From NCBI GenBank assembly GCA_022360535.1, contig JAKSCP010000313.1, positions 1 through 6,455 of the forward strand: a stretch of 6,455 nucleotides of DNA, given 5' to 3'. Position numbers and translations under genes: made by a program. Source of the DNA: Pseudomonadales bacterium. Its GTDB lineage: Bacteria > Pseudomonadota > Gammaproteobacteria > Pseudomonadales > Pseudohongiellaceae. This document shows positions 1-6,418 of the stretch, piece after piece. Positions within the stretch are counted from its first letter, which is position 1. Every line of letters begins with the position of its first letter. The notes beneath the pieces were generated by a model that had not been told where the DNA came from, searched no databases, and saw only the letters and a list, made by a program, of their open reading frames with translations.

Positions 1-1
1 T

Positions 2-1420
2 AAACGGCAGGCTTTCCCCAATGATTTCGAGCGGCAGAATACCAGTGCTGAGTTGATCGCTGACTTCGAAGAAAAATCTGCGGATGAGTTGAAAGAACTT
101 GCTGTCCAGACCAAAGTAGCCGGGCGCATTATTCGTATGCGGGGCCCATTCGTGGTGATACAGGATGGCTACGGACAAATGCAGCTCTATATGAACAACA
201 AGCAGTTTGACGATGAGCTGGCTGCAGAGCTTAAAGGACTGGATCTTGGCGACATCATCGGCGCTGAAGGTGAAGTGTTCAAAACCCAAAAGGGTGAGTT
301 AACGGTCAGGGTAGCCCGCTTCAGGTTGTTGACCAAGTCATTGCGTCCGTTACCTGACAAGCATAAAGGCTTGACAGATACCGAGATGCGTTATCGCCAG
401 CGCTATGTTGACCTCATCGTCAACGAAGAGTCGCGTAAGGTCTTCGCACTGCGTTCAAAAATCCTGCGCTTTATTCGCGAATTCTTCGACGCGCGGGGAT
501 TCATGGAAGTTGAAACGCCCATGATGCAGATTATTCCTGGCGGGGCTACCGCGCGCCCATTTATCACTCATCACAACGCGTTGGATCAGGATATGTATCT
601 TCGGGTTGCGCCTGAGTTGTTTCTAAAGCGGCTGACTGTGGGTGGGTTTGAGCGAGTCTATGAGCTGAATCGAAACTTTCGAAATGAAGGACTCTCCACT
701 CGTCATAATCCAGAATTCACCATGTTGGAATTCTACTGGGCCTACGCTACCTATCATGAGCTATTGGATTTAACCGAAGATCTGTTTTGCAGCATTGCGG
801 AGCAGGTGCTGGGAACCACCACGGTGAGCTATCAGGGGTCCACCTATGACTTCTCTCAACCTTTTCGTCGCCAGTCTATGCGAGAAGCCATTGTGGCTCA
901 ATGTGAAGCGGCAACTCTTGATTCTTTTGAGTCACTGGAGTCGGTTATTGCTTTAGCCGACAGCCTGGACATTCATTTCGATAAAGCCTGGCCGAAAGGC
1001 AAGATTATCATGGAAATTTTCGAACAACGCGTCGAGGAAACCCTGGATCAGCCTACCTTTGTTTACGAACATCCAACGGATGTTTCACCGCTGGCGCGCC
1101 GTAATGAGTCGAACCCGGAAGTGACCGACCGCTTCGAATTGTTCATTGCTGGCAGGGAACTGGCCAATGGATTCTCCGAGCTGAATGATCCGGAAGATCA
1201 AGCCGAGCGCTTTCATGCGCAGGTTCAGCAGAAAGAATCAGGTGACAAGGAAGCGATGCATTTCGACGAAGACTATGTCACCGCACTGGAGTATGGCTTG
1301 CCACCAACTGCTGGCGAGGGGATTGGTATTGATCGTTTGGTCATGTTGTTTACCGATGCCGCCTCCATCAAGGATGTGTTGCTATTCCCCCATATGCGCC
1401 CCCAGCATGACAATGGCTGA
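2..1420 (+). CDS. lysS: Lysyl-tRNA synthetase, class II (5'-truncated by window edge)
   Basis: This cytoplasmic enzyme charges tRNA-Lys with lysine using ATP. The reading frame is open from base 2, so the gene enters from upstream; the visible 472 residues begin with KRQAFPNDF, matching about residue 34 of the roughly 505-residue E. coli LysS. The TTG at 53 lies inside the conserved N-terminal region and is not the start. Numbering from base 2, an OB-fold anticodon-binding domain (about 35-115) is followed by the class II core: motif 1 at about 161-175 (FFDARGFMEVETPMM), motif 2 at about 226-248 (FRNEG...RHNPEFTMLEFYWAY) and motif 3 at about 438-451 (GEGIGIDRLVMLFT). The lysine-pocket stretches GGATARPFITHHN and FSELNDPEDQAERF are intact. 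The protein ends LLFPHMRPQHDNG, the usual C terminus. The stop codon overlaps the start of ung. I see no damage; only the N terminus is missing. Confidence 0.98.
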   Translation, partial: KRQAFPNDFERQNTSAELIADFEEKSADELKELAVQTKVAGRIIRMRGPFVVIQDGYGQMQLYMNNKQFDDELAAELKGLDLGDIIGAEGEVFKTQKGELTVRVARFRLLTKSLRPLPDKHKGLTDTEMRYRQRYVDLIVNEESRKVFALRSKILRFIREFFDARGFMEVETPMMQIIPGGATARPFITHHNALDQDMYLRVAPELFLKRLTVGGFERVYELNRNFRNEGLSTRHNPEFTMLEFYWAYATYHELLDLTEDLFCSIAEQVLGTTTVSYQGSTYDFSQPFRRQSMREAIVAQCEAATLDSFESLESVIALADSLDIHFDKAWPKGKIIMEIFEQRVEETLDQPTFVYEHPTDVSPLARRNESNPEVTDRFELFIAGRELANGFSELNDPEDQAERFHAQVQQKESGDKEAMHFDEDYVTALEYGLPPTAGEGIGIDRLVMLFTDAASIKDVLLFPHMRPQHDNG

Positions 1421-2132
1421 AGCTGGCTCCGAACAACGGGAGATCAAACTCGAAGCGGGTTGGCGTAACGAGTTAGCCCAGGAGTTTGCCAGTGACTATA
1501 TGCAGGCGCTGCGCTCTTTCCTGTTGCAACAAAAGGCGGCTGGGAAGCGGGTTTTCCCAGCGGGCAACGAGATTTTCAATGCACTAAACACCACTGCATT
1601 CGATGCGGTCAAAGTCGTCATACTGGGCCAGGACCCCTACCATGGTCCGGGGCAGGCCCATGGCCTGTGTTTCTCCGTTAAACCCGGAATTGATCTGCCA
1701 CCTTCCTTAATCAACATCTACAAGGAGTTAGCGGCCGATGTGGGCTTCAAGCCCCCCGGTCATGGTTGTCTCCAGCATTGGGCAGAGCAGGGCGTGCTGC
1801 TGTTGAATTCCGTGCTCACTGTTGAGGCAGGTCGCGCAGCCTCACATCAGGGAAACGGCTGGGCGCAGTTTACCGATAGCGTCGTCCACATATTGAATGA
1901 AAAACGGCAGGGTCTGGTTTACATACTGTGGGGGAGTTACGCCCAGAAAAAGGGGGCGATCATTGACCGCAATCGTAATCTTGTACTGCAATCGCCACAC
2001 CCGTCACCGTTGTCAGCCAGTCGCGGTTTCTTTGGCAATCACCACTTTTCCAAGGCCAATGCCTATCTGCAGCAGCAGGGAACGGAACCTATCGACTGGC
2101 AACTCCCATCTCTGTCAGAACTCGAAAGCTAA
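1413..2132 (+). CDS. ung: Uracil-DNA glycosylase, family 1
   Basis: This enzyme removes uracil from DNA, after cytosine deamination or dUTP incorporation, and starts base-excision repair. From the ATG at 1413 the product is 239 residues (E. coli Ung is 229). The water-activating loop GQDPYHGPGQAHG puts the catalytic Asp at 74. LLLNSVLTVEAG (129-140) carries the uracil-recognising Asn, and HPSPLSASRGFFG (196-208) holds the catalytic His196 and the DNA-intercalating loop. All family 1 motifs are intact. A second in-frame ATG lies at 1407 (MTMAEAG), adding two residues; sequence alone cannot decide between them. Neither has a clear Shine-Dalgarno sequence, and both lie inside the last codons of lysS (8- or 14-base overlap), which suggests translation coupled to lysS. 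The open frame extends upstream to 1185, but that part is only a shadow of lysS. Function is very sure; the exact start is less so. Confidence 0.96.
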   Translation: MAEAGSEQREIKLEAGWRNELAQEFASDYMQALRSFLLQQKAAGKRVFPAGNEIFNALNTTAFDAVKVVILGQDPYHGPGQAHGLCFSVKPGIDLPPSLINIYKELAADVGFKPPGHGCLQHWAEQGVLLLNSVLTVEAGRAASHQGNGWAQFTDSVVHILNEKRQGLVYILWGSYAQKKGAIIDRNRNLVLQSPHPSPLSASRGFFGNHHFSKANAYLQQQGTEPIDWQLPSLSELES

Positions 2133-2141
2133 TCGTAAAAT
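2112..2141 (+). promoter_or_regulatory. Possible weak sigma70-type promoter for the reductase gene
   Basis: CTGTCA (2112-2117, four of six matches to TTGACA) lies 18 bases before TAAAAT (2136-2141, five of six matches to TATAAT). It overlaps the end of ung and would start a transcript near 2148, about 40 bases before the reductase ATG. A match of this quality arises often by chance in AT-rich spacers. The gene could equally be read through from lysS-ung. Confidence 0.25.
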
Positions 2142-2145
2142 TAGC

Positions 2146-2169
2146 TGGAAAGGTAATTGGAAAGTTAAT
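2146..2169 (+). repeat. 12-base imperfect tandem repeat in the ung-reductase gap
   Basis: Two adjacent copies, TGGAAAGGTAAT (2146-2157) and TGGAAAGTTAAT (2158-2169), differ at one base. They sit just before the AAAAGGA ribosome binding site (2171-2177) of the downstream gene, and each holds a purine-rich GGAAAG. The outer bases AATTAGCT (2139-2146) and AGTTAATT (2163-2170) could also pair into an AU-rich 8-base-pair stem with one G-U pair. A role in translation is possible but not shown; it may be simple slippage in an AT-rich spacer. Confidence 0.6.
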
Positions 2170-2187
2170 TAAAAGGACAAACAGTTA

Positions 2188-3411
2188 ATGTCAGATCGTG
2201 ACTGTCTAATCGTCGGTGCCAGCCATGCTGGTGTTTCATTGGCACTGGCCCTGCGAAAGGAAGGTTGGGAAGGGGGCATCAAGCTCATCGGTGCGGAGAA
2301 TGAGCTACCCTATCACCGACCCCCATTGTCCAAGGAGCATTTGGCCGGCAAGAAAGAGCTGGATGCCATGCGTTTACGCCCTTTGAAAGTCTATGAAGAC
2401 AACGCCATTGAACTCTTGTTAGGTACCACGGTTTACTCTATCGACAAAGAATCGAAGACCGTTAAACTGCAAACAGGTGAAACCCTAGGCTATGACAAAT
2501 TAGCGCTGTGCACTGGTGCTTCGGTGCGGAAGTTGTCGCTCGGGCAGGGCCTAGATCGTGTGCACTATCTGCGTACCGCAGCCGATGTGGGAATGGTAAA
2601 GCCACAACTTGAGGGAGCTAAACATGTAGCGATTATCGGTGGCGGTTACATCGGATTGGAGGCTGCAGCGGTATTGAGAAGCTTCGGGCTCGAGGTCACG
2701 GTAGTAGAGATGGCGGAACGTGTTCTGTCTCGTGTTACCAGTGAAGTATTGTCCGATTTCATGACAGCGCTGCACATGATGCATGGGGTCTCAATAAAGA
2801 CTTCCAGCCAGGTTGCTGCTATCCGGGAAGGGGACTCCGGCCAGCTTGTTATCAGCTGTAAGAGTGGTGAAGACTTGCTGGCAGATTTCGTCATGGTAGG
2901 AGTTGGTGTGAACCCGAATACTACTCTGGCTGAGACCGCTGGCTTGGCGGTTGGCGATGGAATCATTGTTGATGAGTACACACGCTGTAGTGATCCAGAT
3001 ATTTTTGCGGCGGGCGACTGCACACAACATCCCAATGCTTTTTACAAAAAGACGTTGCGTTTAGAGTCTGTTCAGAACGCGAATGATCAGGCTCGTGTGG
3101 CGGCAGCCAATATCTGTGGACAATCCATGGTCTACGATGCAGTGCCCTGGTTTTGGTCTGATCAGTATGATGTCAAGTTGCAGATGGCTGGCATTAACGA
3201 GGACTATGAGGAACTCATCGTGCGCGGCGATCCACAAAATGCTGAAGAGGGATTCGCTGTCTTTTATCTCAAGAATGGCAAGCTTGTTGCGGCCGATTGT
3301 GTCAAACGACCGAAAGAGTTTATGGTGAGTAAGCAGCTTATTGCGCAAGATCAGACGGTGGACAGCAGTTTGCTCAAAGATGAATCCAGCGATCCGGTGG
3401 GATGGCGATAG
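2188..3411 (+). CDS. NADH/FAD-dependent ferredoxin (putidaredoxin/rubredoxin-type) reductase
   Basis: This 407-residue flavoprotein most resembles putidaredoxin reductase (CamA, 422 residues), rubredoxin reductase and BphA4-type ferredoxin reductases. These pass electrons from NADH through FAD to a small iron-sulfur protein serving a P450, dioxygenase or hydroxylase. The N-terminal FAD Rossmann motif is VGASHAG (9-15), followed by the family signature PYHRPPLSKEHLAG (41-54). The NAD-binding motif is GGGYIGLE (151-158), and Glu174 at the end of the next strand (TVVEM) favours NADH over NADPH. The second FAD motif is IFAAGDCT (272-279). The C-terminal reductase domain contains PWFWSDQYDVKLQMAG (320-335), nearly as in CamA. 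No redox-active CxxC is seen at the disulfide-reductase positions, so it is not a thioredoxin- or glutathione-reductase type. The ATG has a good AAAAGGA site ten bases upstream. No ferredoxin, rubredoxin or oxygenase gene is in view, so partner and pathway are unknown and I give no gene symbol. Confidence 0.93.
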   Translation: MSDRDCLIVGASHAGVSLALALRKEGWEGGIKLIGAENELPYHRPPLSKEHLAGKKELDAMRLRPLKVYEDNAIELLLGTTVYSIDKESKTVKLQTGETLGYDKLALCTGASVRKLSLGQGLDRVHYLRTAADVGMVKPQLEGAKHVAIIGGGYIGLEAAAVLRSFGLEVTVVEMAERVLSRVTSEVLSDFMTALHMMHGVSIKTSSQVAAIREGDSGQLVISCKSGEDLLADFVMVGVGVNPNTTLAETAGLAVGDGIIVDEYTRCSDPDIFAAGDCTQHPNAFYKKTLRLESVQNANDQARVAAANICGQSMVYDAVPWFWSDQYDVKLQMAGINEDYEELIVRGDPQNAEEGFAVFYLKNGKLVAADCVKRPKEFMVSKQLIAQDQTVDSSLLKDESSDPVGWR

Positions 3412-3423
3412 CTGATTATCAGC
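3411..3423. other. Short palindrome between convergent genes
   Basis: GCTGATTATCAGC forms a 5-base-pair stem with a 3-base loop in the 15-base gap between the reductase stop and the queD stop. Its place between convergent genes fits a transcription end point for both strands. It is short, not GC-rich, and lacks a T tract on either side, so a working intrinsic terminator is doubtful. Confidence 0.3.
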
Positions 3424-3426
3424 AAG

Positions 3427-3783
3427 TTAGTCGCCGCGATACACGCAACCGCTGGTACAGGTTTCCCTGATCTCCACCGCGCTTAACTGGGGTAGCGAAG
3501 GCTGAAGTCTTTGCCAAATCCACCGCGCTATATTTTCGCTGGTAGGATTGTCCAGACCTTCGATGTCATTGAGGTAGTAATGATCCAACTGGTTGCGGAT
3601 TGGCTTGAAGGCTTTGCTGATATCCGCAAAGTCCATCACCCAACCTGTCTCAGCGCCCACTTCGCCAGATACGTAAATTCTTACGGCGAAAGAATGGCCG
3701 TGCAGGCGCGCACATTTATGCCCTTCGGGGACATTGGGTAGGCGATGAGCTGCTTCGAAGCTGAACTCTTTAAAGATTTCCAT
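3427..3783 (-). CDS. queD: 6-carboxy-5,6,7,8-tetrahydropterin synthase (queuosine biosynthesis)
   Basis: QueD converts 7,8-dihydroneopterin triphosphate to 6-carboxytetrahydropterin, with loss of acetaldehyde and triphosphate, in the cytoplasm. This is the step after GTP cyclohydrolase on the route to preQ0 and the tRNA base queuosine. The product is 118 residues (E. coli QueD is 121). Zinc ligands are His13 (EAAHRL), His28 and His30 (ARLHGH). The catalytic Cys24, the Asp67-His68 pair (QLDHYYLND) and Glu107 (RETCTSGC) are all present, and the protein ends CVYRGD as expected. This separates it from eukaryote-type PTPS. The frame is open up to an ATG at 3915, but the extra 44 residues look like translated promoter DNA, and the ATG at 3783 (MEIFKEFSFEAAHRLP) matches the family N terminus. 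No strong ribosome binding site precedes it. No other queuosine gene is in view, so it appears to be transcribed alone. Confidence 0.97.
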   Translation of the reverse strand: MEIFKEFSFEAAHRLPNVPEGHKCARLHGHSFAVRIYVSGEVGAETGWVMDFADISKAFKPIRNQLDHYYLNDIEGLDNPTSENIARWIWQRLQPSLPQLSAVEIRETCTSGCVYRGD

Positions 3784-3852
3784 AGCGCTAACACTTGCGA
3801 TTTTTCCACTACAGCCTTGACTGAGGGCGGCCAATGGTAGCGCTGGCCGCGT

Positions 3853-3881
3853 TTCAAGTACAGCCGCATTGGGCTTATAAT
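3853..3881 (+). promoter_or_regulatory. Probable sigma70-type promoter for the cyclase gene
   Basis: A perfect TATAAT lies at 3876-3881, with a weak TTCAAG at the -35 position (3853-3858, three of six matches, 17-base spacer). Transcription would start near 3888, giving a leader of about 58 bases before the cyclase ATG. The weak -35 element suggests an activator may be needed. The box contains the palindrome TTATAA; read on the other strand it gives TATAAG, which could serve as a -10 for queD, though no matching -35 is seen there. Confidence 0.5.
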
Positions 3882-3911
3882 GGCCTGATACCACCCCGAA
3901 AACAAAAATCA

Positions 3912-3927
3912 GCAAGCACGAACTTGC
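3912..3927 (+). other. Small hairpin in the cyclase leader
   Basis: GCAAG (3912-3916) and CTTGC (3923-3927) form a 5-base-pair stem with the 6-base loop CACGAA, about 20 bases before the cyclase ATG. It could be an operator half-site pair or a weak RNA hairpin. It is too small to assign. Confidence 0.25.
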
Positions 3928-3945
3928 GCTTAGAGAGCCGGTCCG

Positions 3946-6297
3946 ATGTCGCTGCAGACACGACTCAAACCAATTTTACGATTTTTCTCTGAAGGCAAAC
4001 GCCTGCCAACCTATCTTGGCATTTTTGCCACTATGTTTGTGCTGTGGCTGCTCTCCTATGCCCCCCCTTTTGTCGGAGACTTTATCGAGCGCCTGGAGCT
4101 CGTGATCTATGATCAGCGGCTCGACATTATGCCGCGCGCGCAGAGAAATCCAGAGCACCGCATTGTCATAGTGGATTTGGACGAGCGTAGCTTGCAGGCG
4201 GAAGGCCAGTTTCCCTGGAATCGTATAAAAGTAGGCCGTCTTGTAGAAAGTCTTCGCGATCAGGGTGCAATCGTGGTGGGTTTTGACGTTACTTTTCCTG
4301 AACCGGATCGCAGCGTAAGAGATCTGTTAGAGCCAGTGGATCTCAGCAAACTGGATCCCAGCTTCAGCGAGACACTGTTGGAAATTGAACCCATGATCGA
4401 TTCCGATCAGTATTTCGCCAACGTGATGCAGAGCGGGATCGATGTGGTTCTCGCCATCAACTTCAATATTCTGGAAGACGTTGGTTACAACGAATTGCCG
4501 CCTTCCATATTTGATGTCACCCCGGAGTTGGCAGAACGGCTTTCTTTACGGGATATGTCCGGTTTCACCGGCAATATTCCCATTCTACAAAACGCAGCCC
4601 TGGGTAATGGCAATATGAATCAGTTACCCGATGCGGATGGCGTGGTACGGCGAGTGCCTTTAGTGTTGCGCTACGGCAATCAGCTGTTCCCAACCTTGTC
4701 GCTGGAAATGATGCGGGTTTACAACTTTGCCGAAGGTTACGAATTGATCACTGAATTGTACGGTGATACAGAAGTGGTCACCGCGGTAAGTATCGGTCGG
4801 GGGCCAGGTGCCTTTGTTATACCCACAGATCGTTCGGCATCGGTGTTGGTTCCTTACATGGGACCAAGCTCGCGCCGTACCAATGACTATTTCGAATACA
4901 TTTCCGCAACTGATGTGCTCAATAACCGGGTTGAAGAGGGGGTGTTTACCAACGCCCTGGTACTAATCGGAAGCAGTGCACCCGGGATTCAGGATATCAG
5001 ACCAACGCCATTGGATGGGGTTTATCCGGGAGTAGAAGTACACGCTAATATGTTGCATGCGCTGCTGGAGAGTGTGCCGGTTGCCCAGGTGTCGGCAAAC
5101 GAGGAGAGTACGGAGAGCCTGTTCGCTAATTTCCAGAACACGAATCAGATTCAGTTTCCTTATAAGCCGGACTGGGAAGAAGGCGCATTGTTCGTCATTA
5201 TCCTGGCGCTGGGCCTGGCGATGTCCATCTCCTTCCCATTCATGAATGCCGCCATTATGGCAGGTACTGCCATCGTACTTATCATTGGTACCGCGTGGCT
5301 CAACTTCCAACTGTGGTCAGGTTTCAAAATGGATTTTGCCATGGTGCTGGTGTTGCTGGTCATTCTGTTGGTGACCGTCGTCAATCTCATCTATGGTTTC
5401 CTGGCAGAGAGTCAGACTCGCAAGACCATCAAGGGCATGTTCGACCAGTATGTGCCGCCAGCTCACATCGACTCGATGCTGGTGGACCCGGATAACTATA
5501 CGTTTGAAGGAGAAAGCAAAGAACTTACGGTTTTGTTCTCAGACATCCGGAGTTTCACAACCATCTCCGAGGCGCTCAGTGCAGGTGAATTGAAGACTTT
5601 GCTGAATGACTTCTTTACTCCTATCACTGAGATTATTTTTAAACATAACGGAACCATCGACAAATATGTGGGTGATATGGTGATGGCGTTTTGGGGTGCC
5701 CCCCTTGACGATGAACAGCATCGGGGCAACGCGGTGAAGGCTGCACTGGAGATGCTGGAAAAAGTGGAAGAACTCAAGCCGGAGTTTGAATCCAGAGGCT
5801 ATCCAGAAGTAAACATCGGCTGCGGCATCAATACCGGTTTTATGAATGTGGGTGACATGGGCTCTACCTATCGACGCTCCTACACCGTGCTGGGCGATGC
5901 CGTAAACCTGGGGTCGAGACTGGAAGGCTTAACCAAGTTTTATGGCATTCGCCTGTTAGTGGGTGAAGAAACCGCCAAGCAGCTTGATGGGTTCCTGCTA
6001 CGACTCATCGACAAGGTGAAAGTAAAAGGCAAGCATAAAGCAGTGGAGTGTTATGAACCCATTTGCTATGAAGCATCAGCCGGAGAACAACTCAAAGCCA
6101 GGGTAGCCGAGTATCATCAAGCCCTGCAGTTCTATCACGATCAACAATGGGATGAGGCCGAATCCCGCCTGCAAACTCTGCTTGAAAATGAACCCGAGTG
6201 TCTGTTGTACAAGGTCTATCTTGAGCGCATTGAAACGCTGCGGGAAACCCCCTTGCCGGAAGACTGGGACGGAGCATTTACCCATACCAGCAAGTAG
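3946..6297 (+). CDS. CHASE2-domain membrane adenylate cyclase, class III (IIIb-like)
   Basis: This 783-residue receptor enzyme is predicted to make cyclic AMP from ATP in the cytoplasm in response to a periplasmic signal. The layout is a membrane helix at about 22-43; a CHASE2 sensor at about 45-395, opening with HRIVIVDLDERSL and GAIVVGFDVTFPEPD and closing with VLIGSSAPGIQD and GVYPGVEVHANMLHALL; three membrane helices at about 413-434, 436-457 and 464-485; a linker; and a cyclase domain at about 525-705. Metal-binding Asp533 (FSDIRSFT) and Asp577 (KYVGDMVMAFWGAP), adenine-selecting Lys573 and Thr647 (SYTVLGD), and transition-state Asn654 and Arg658 (DAVNLGSRLE) are all present, so it should be active. 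Thr at the second selecting position is the class IIIb pattern. A TPR-like tail follows (about 717-760), ending in EDWDGAF. The ATG has only a weak AGAGAG site (3932-3937), but the next Met lies inside the first helix. It appears to stand alone, and the signal is unknown. Confidence 0.94.
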   Translation: MSLQTRLKPILRFFSEGKRLPTYLGIFATMFVLWLLSYAPPFVGDFIERLELVIYDQRLDIMPRAQRNPEHRIVIVDLDERSLQAEGQFPWNRIKVGRLVESLRDQGAIVVGFDVTFPEPDRSVRDLLEPVDLSKLDPSFSETLLEIEPMIDSDQYFANVMQSGIDVVLAINFNILEDVGYNELPPSIFDVTPELAERLSLRDMSGFTGNIPILQNAALGNGNMNQLPDADGVVRRVPLVLRYGNQLFPTLSLEMMRVYNFAEGYELITELYGDTEVVTAVSIGRGPGAFVIPTDRSASVLVPYMGPSSRRTNDYFEYISATDVLNNRVEEGVFTNALVLIGSSAPGIQDIRPTPLDGVYPGVEVHANMLHALLESVPVAQVSANEESTESLFANFQNTNQIQFPYKPDWEEGALFVIILALGLAMSISFPFMNAAIMAGTAIVLIIGTAWLNFQLWSGFKMDFAMVLVLLVILLVTVVNLIYGFLAESQTRKTIKGMFDQYVPPAHIDSMLVDPDNYTFEGESKELTVLFSDIRSFTTISEALSAGELKTLLNDFFTPITEIIFKHNGTIDKYVGDMVMAFWGAPLDDEQHRGNAVKAALEMLEKVEELKPEFESRGYPEVNIGCGINTGFMNVGDMGSTYRRSYTVLGDAVNLGSRLEGLTKFYGIRLLVGEETAKQLDGFLLRLIDKVKVKGKHKAVECYEPICYEASAGEQLKARVAEYHQALQFYHDQQWDEAESRLQTLLENEPECLLYKVYLERIETLRETPLPEDWDGAFTHTSK

Positions 6298-6373
6298 ATC
6301 CTGGTCTTCTAAAGCCTTGTGAAACGCCAGCTTCGTTGTCTCTAAAGGCTCGAATTACTGATCCAGTCTCGCA

Positions 6374-6401
6374 TTGACATAAAGACTTAAGTCGGTAAAA
6401 T
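6374..6401 (+). promoter_or_regulatory. Strong sigma70-type promoter of the tRNA gene
   Basis: A perfect TTGACA (6374-6379) is separated by 16 bases from TAAAAT (6396-6401). Transcription would start near 6408, about 11 bases before the mature tRNA. The bases just after the -10 box are GCGC; a GC-rich discriminator of this kind is typical of stable-RNA promoters under stringent control by ppGpp and DksA. The rest of the spacer (6298-6373) shows no convincing terminator for the cyclase gene. Confidence 0.85.
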
Positions 6402-6418
6402 GCGCTGTCTCCTGTGAC

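Noticed and set aside
1185..1406. Upstream extension of the ung reading frame giving a 315-residue protein
   Set aside because: The extra residues overlap the conserved lysS C-terminal core in another frame and do not resemble any Ung N terminus.
1897..2172. Plus-strand 91-residue frame overlapping the end of ung
   Set aside because: It is Arg-, Thr- and Cys-rich out-of-frame translation of the conserved Ung C terminus, with no ribosome binding site.
2551..3035. Long minus-strand open frames opposite the reductase gene
   Set aside because: They lie wholly over a clearly coding, motif-rich gene and show no domain, so they are shadow frames.
3784..3915. 44-residue N-terminal extension of QueD, or a leader peptide
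   Set aside because: QueD proteins begin at the MEIFKEF-type sequence. The extension has no recognisable domain and covers the likely divergent promoter.
3784..3945. preQ1-type riboswitch ahead of queD
   Set aside because: I looked for a small hairpin with an A-rich tail near the queD start on the minus strand and saw no convincing match. A covariance-model search with the preQ1 families would settle it.
4963..5310. Minus-strand open frame opposite the CHASE2-to-membrane part of the cyclase
   Set aside because: It has an unusual composition for a protein, no recognisable motif, and full overlap with a conserved coding region.
5896..5898. Asp651 of the cyclase as the adenine-selecting Asp of class IIIa
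   Set aside because: It lies only three residues before the catalytic Asn654. The selecting position is seven before, which is Thr647.
6313..6350. Inverted repeat AGCCTT / AAGGCT as a terminator for the cyclase
   Set aside because: The 6-base-pair stem is separated by 26 bases and has no following T tract.
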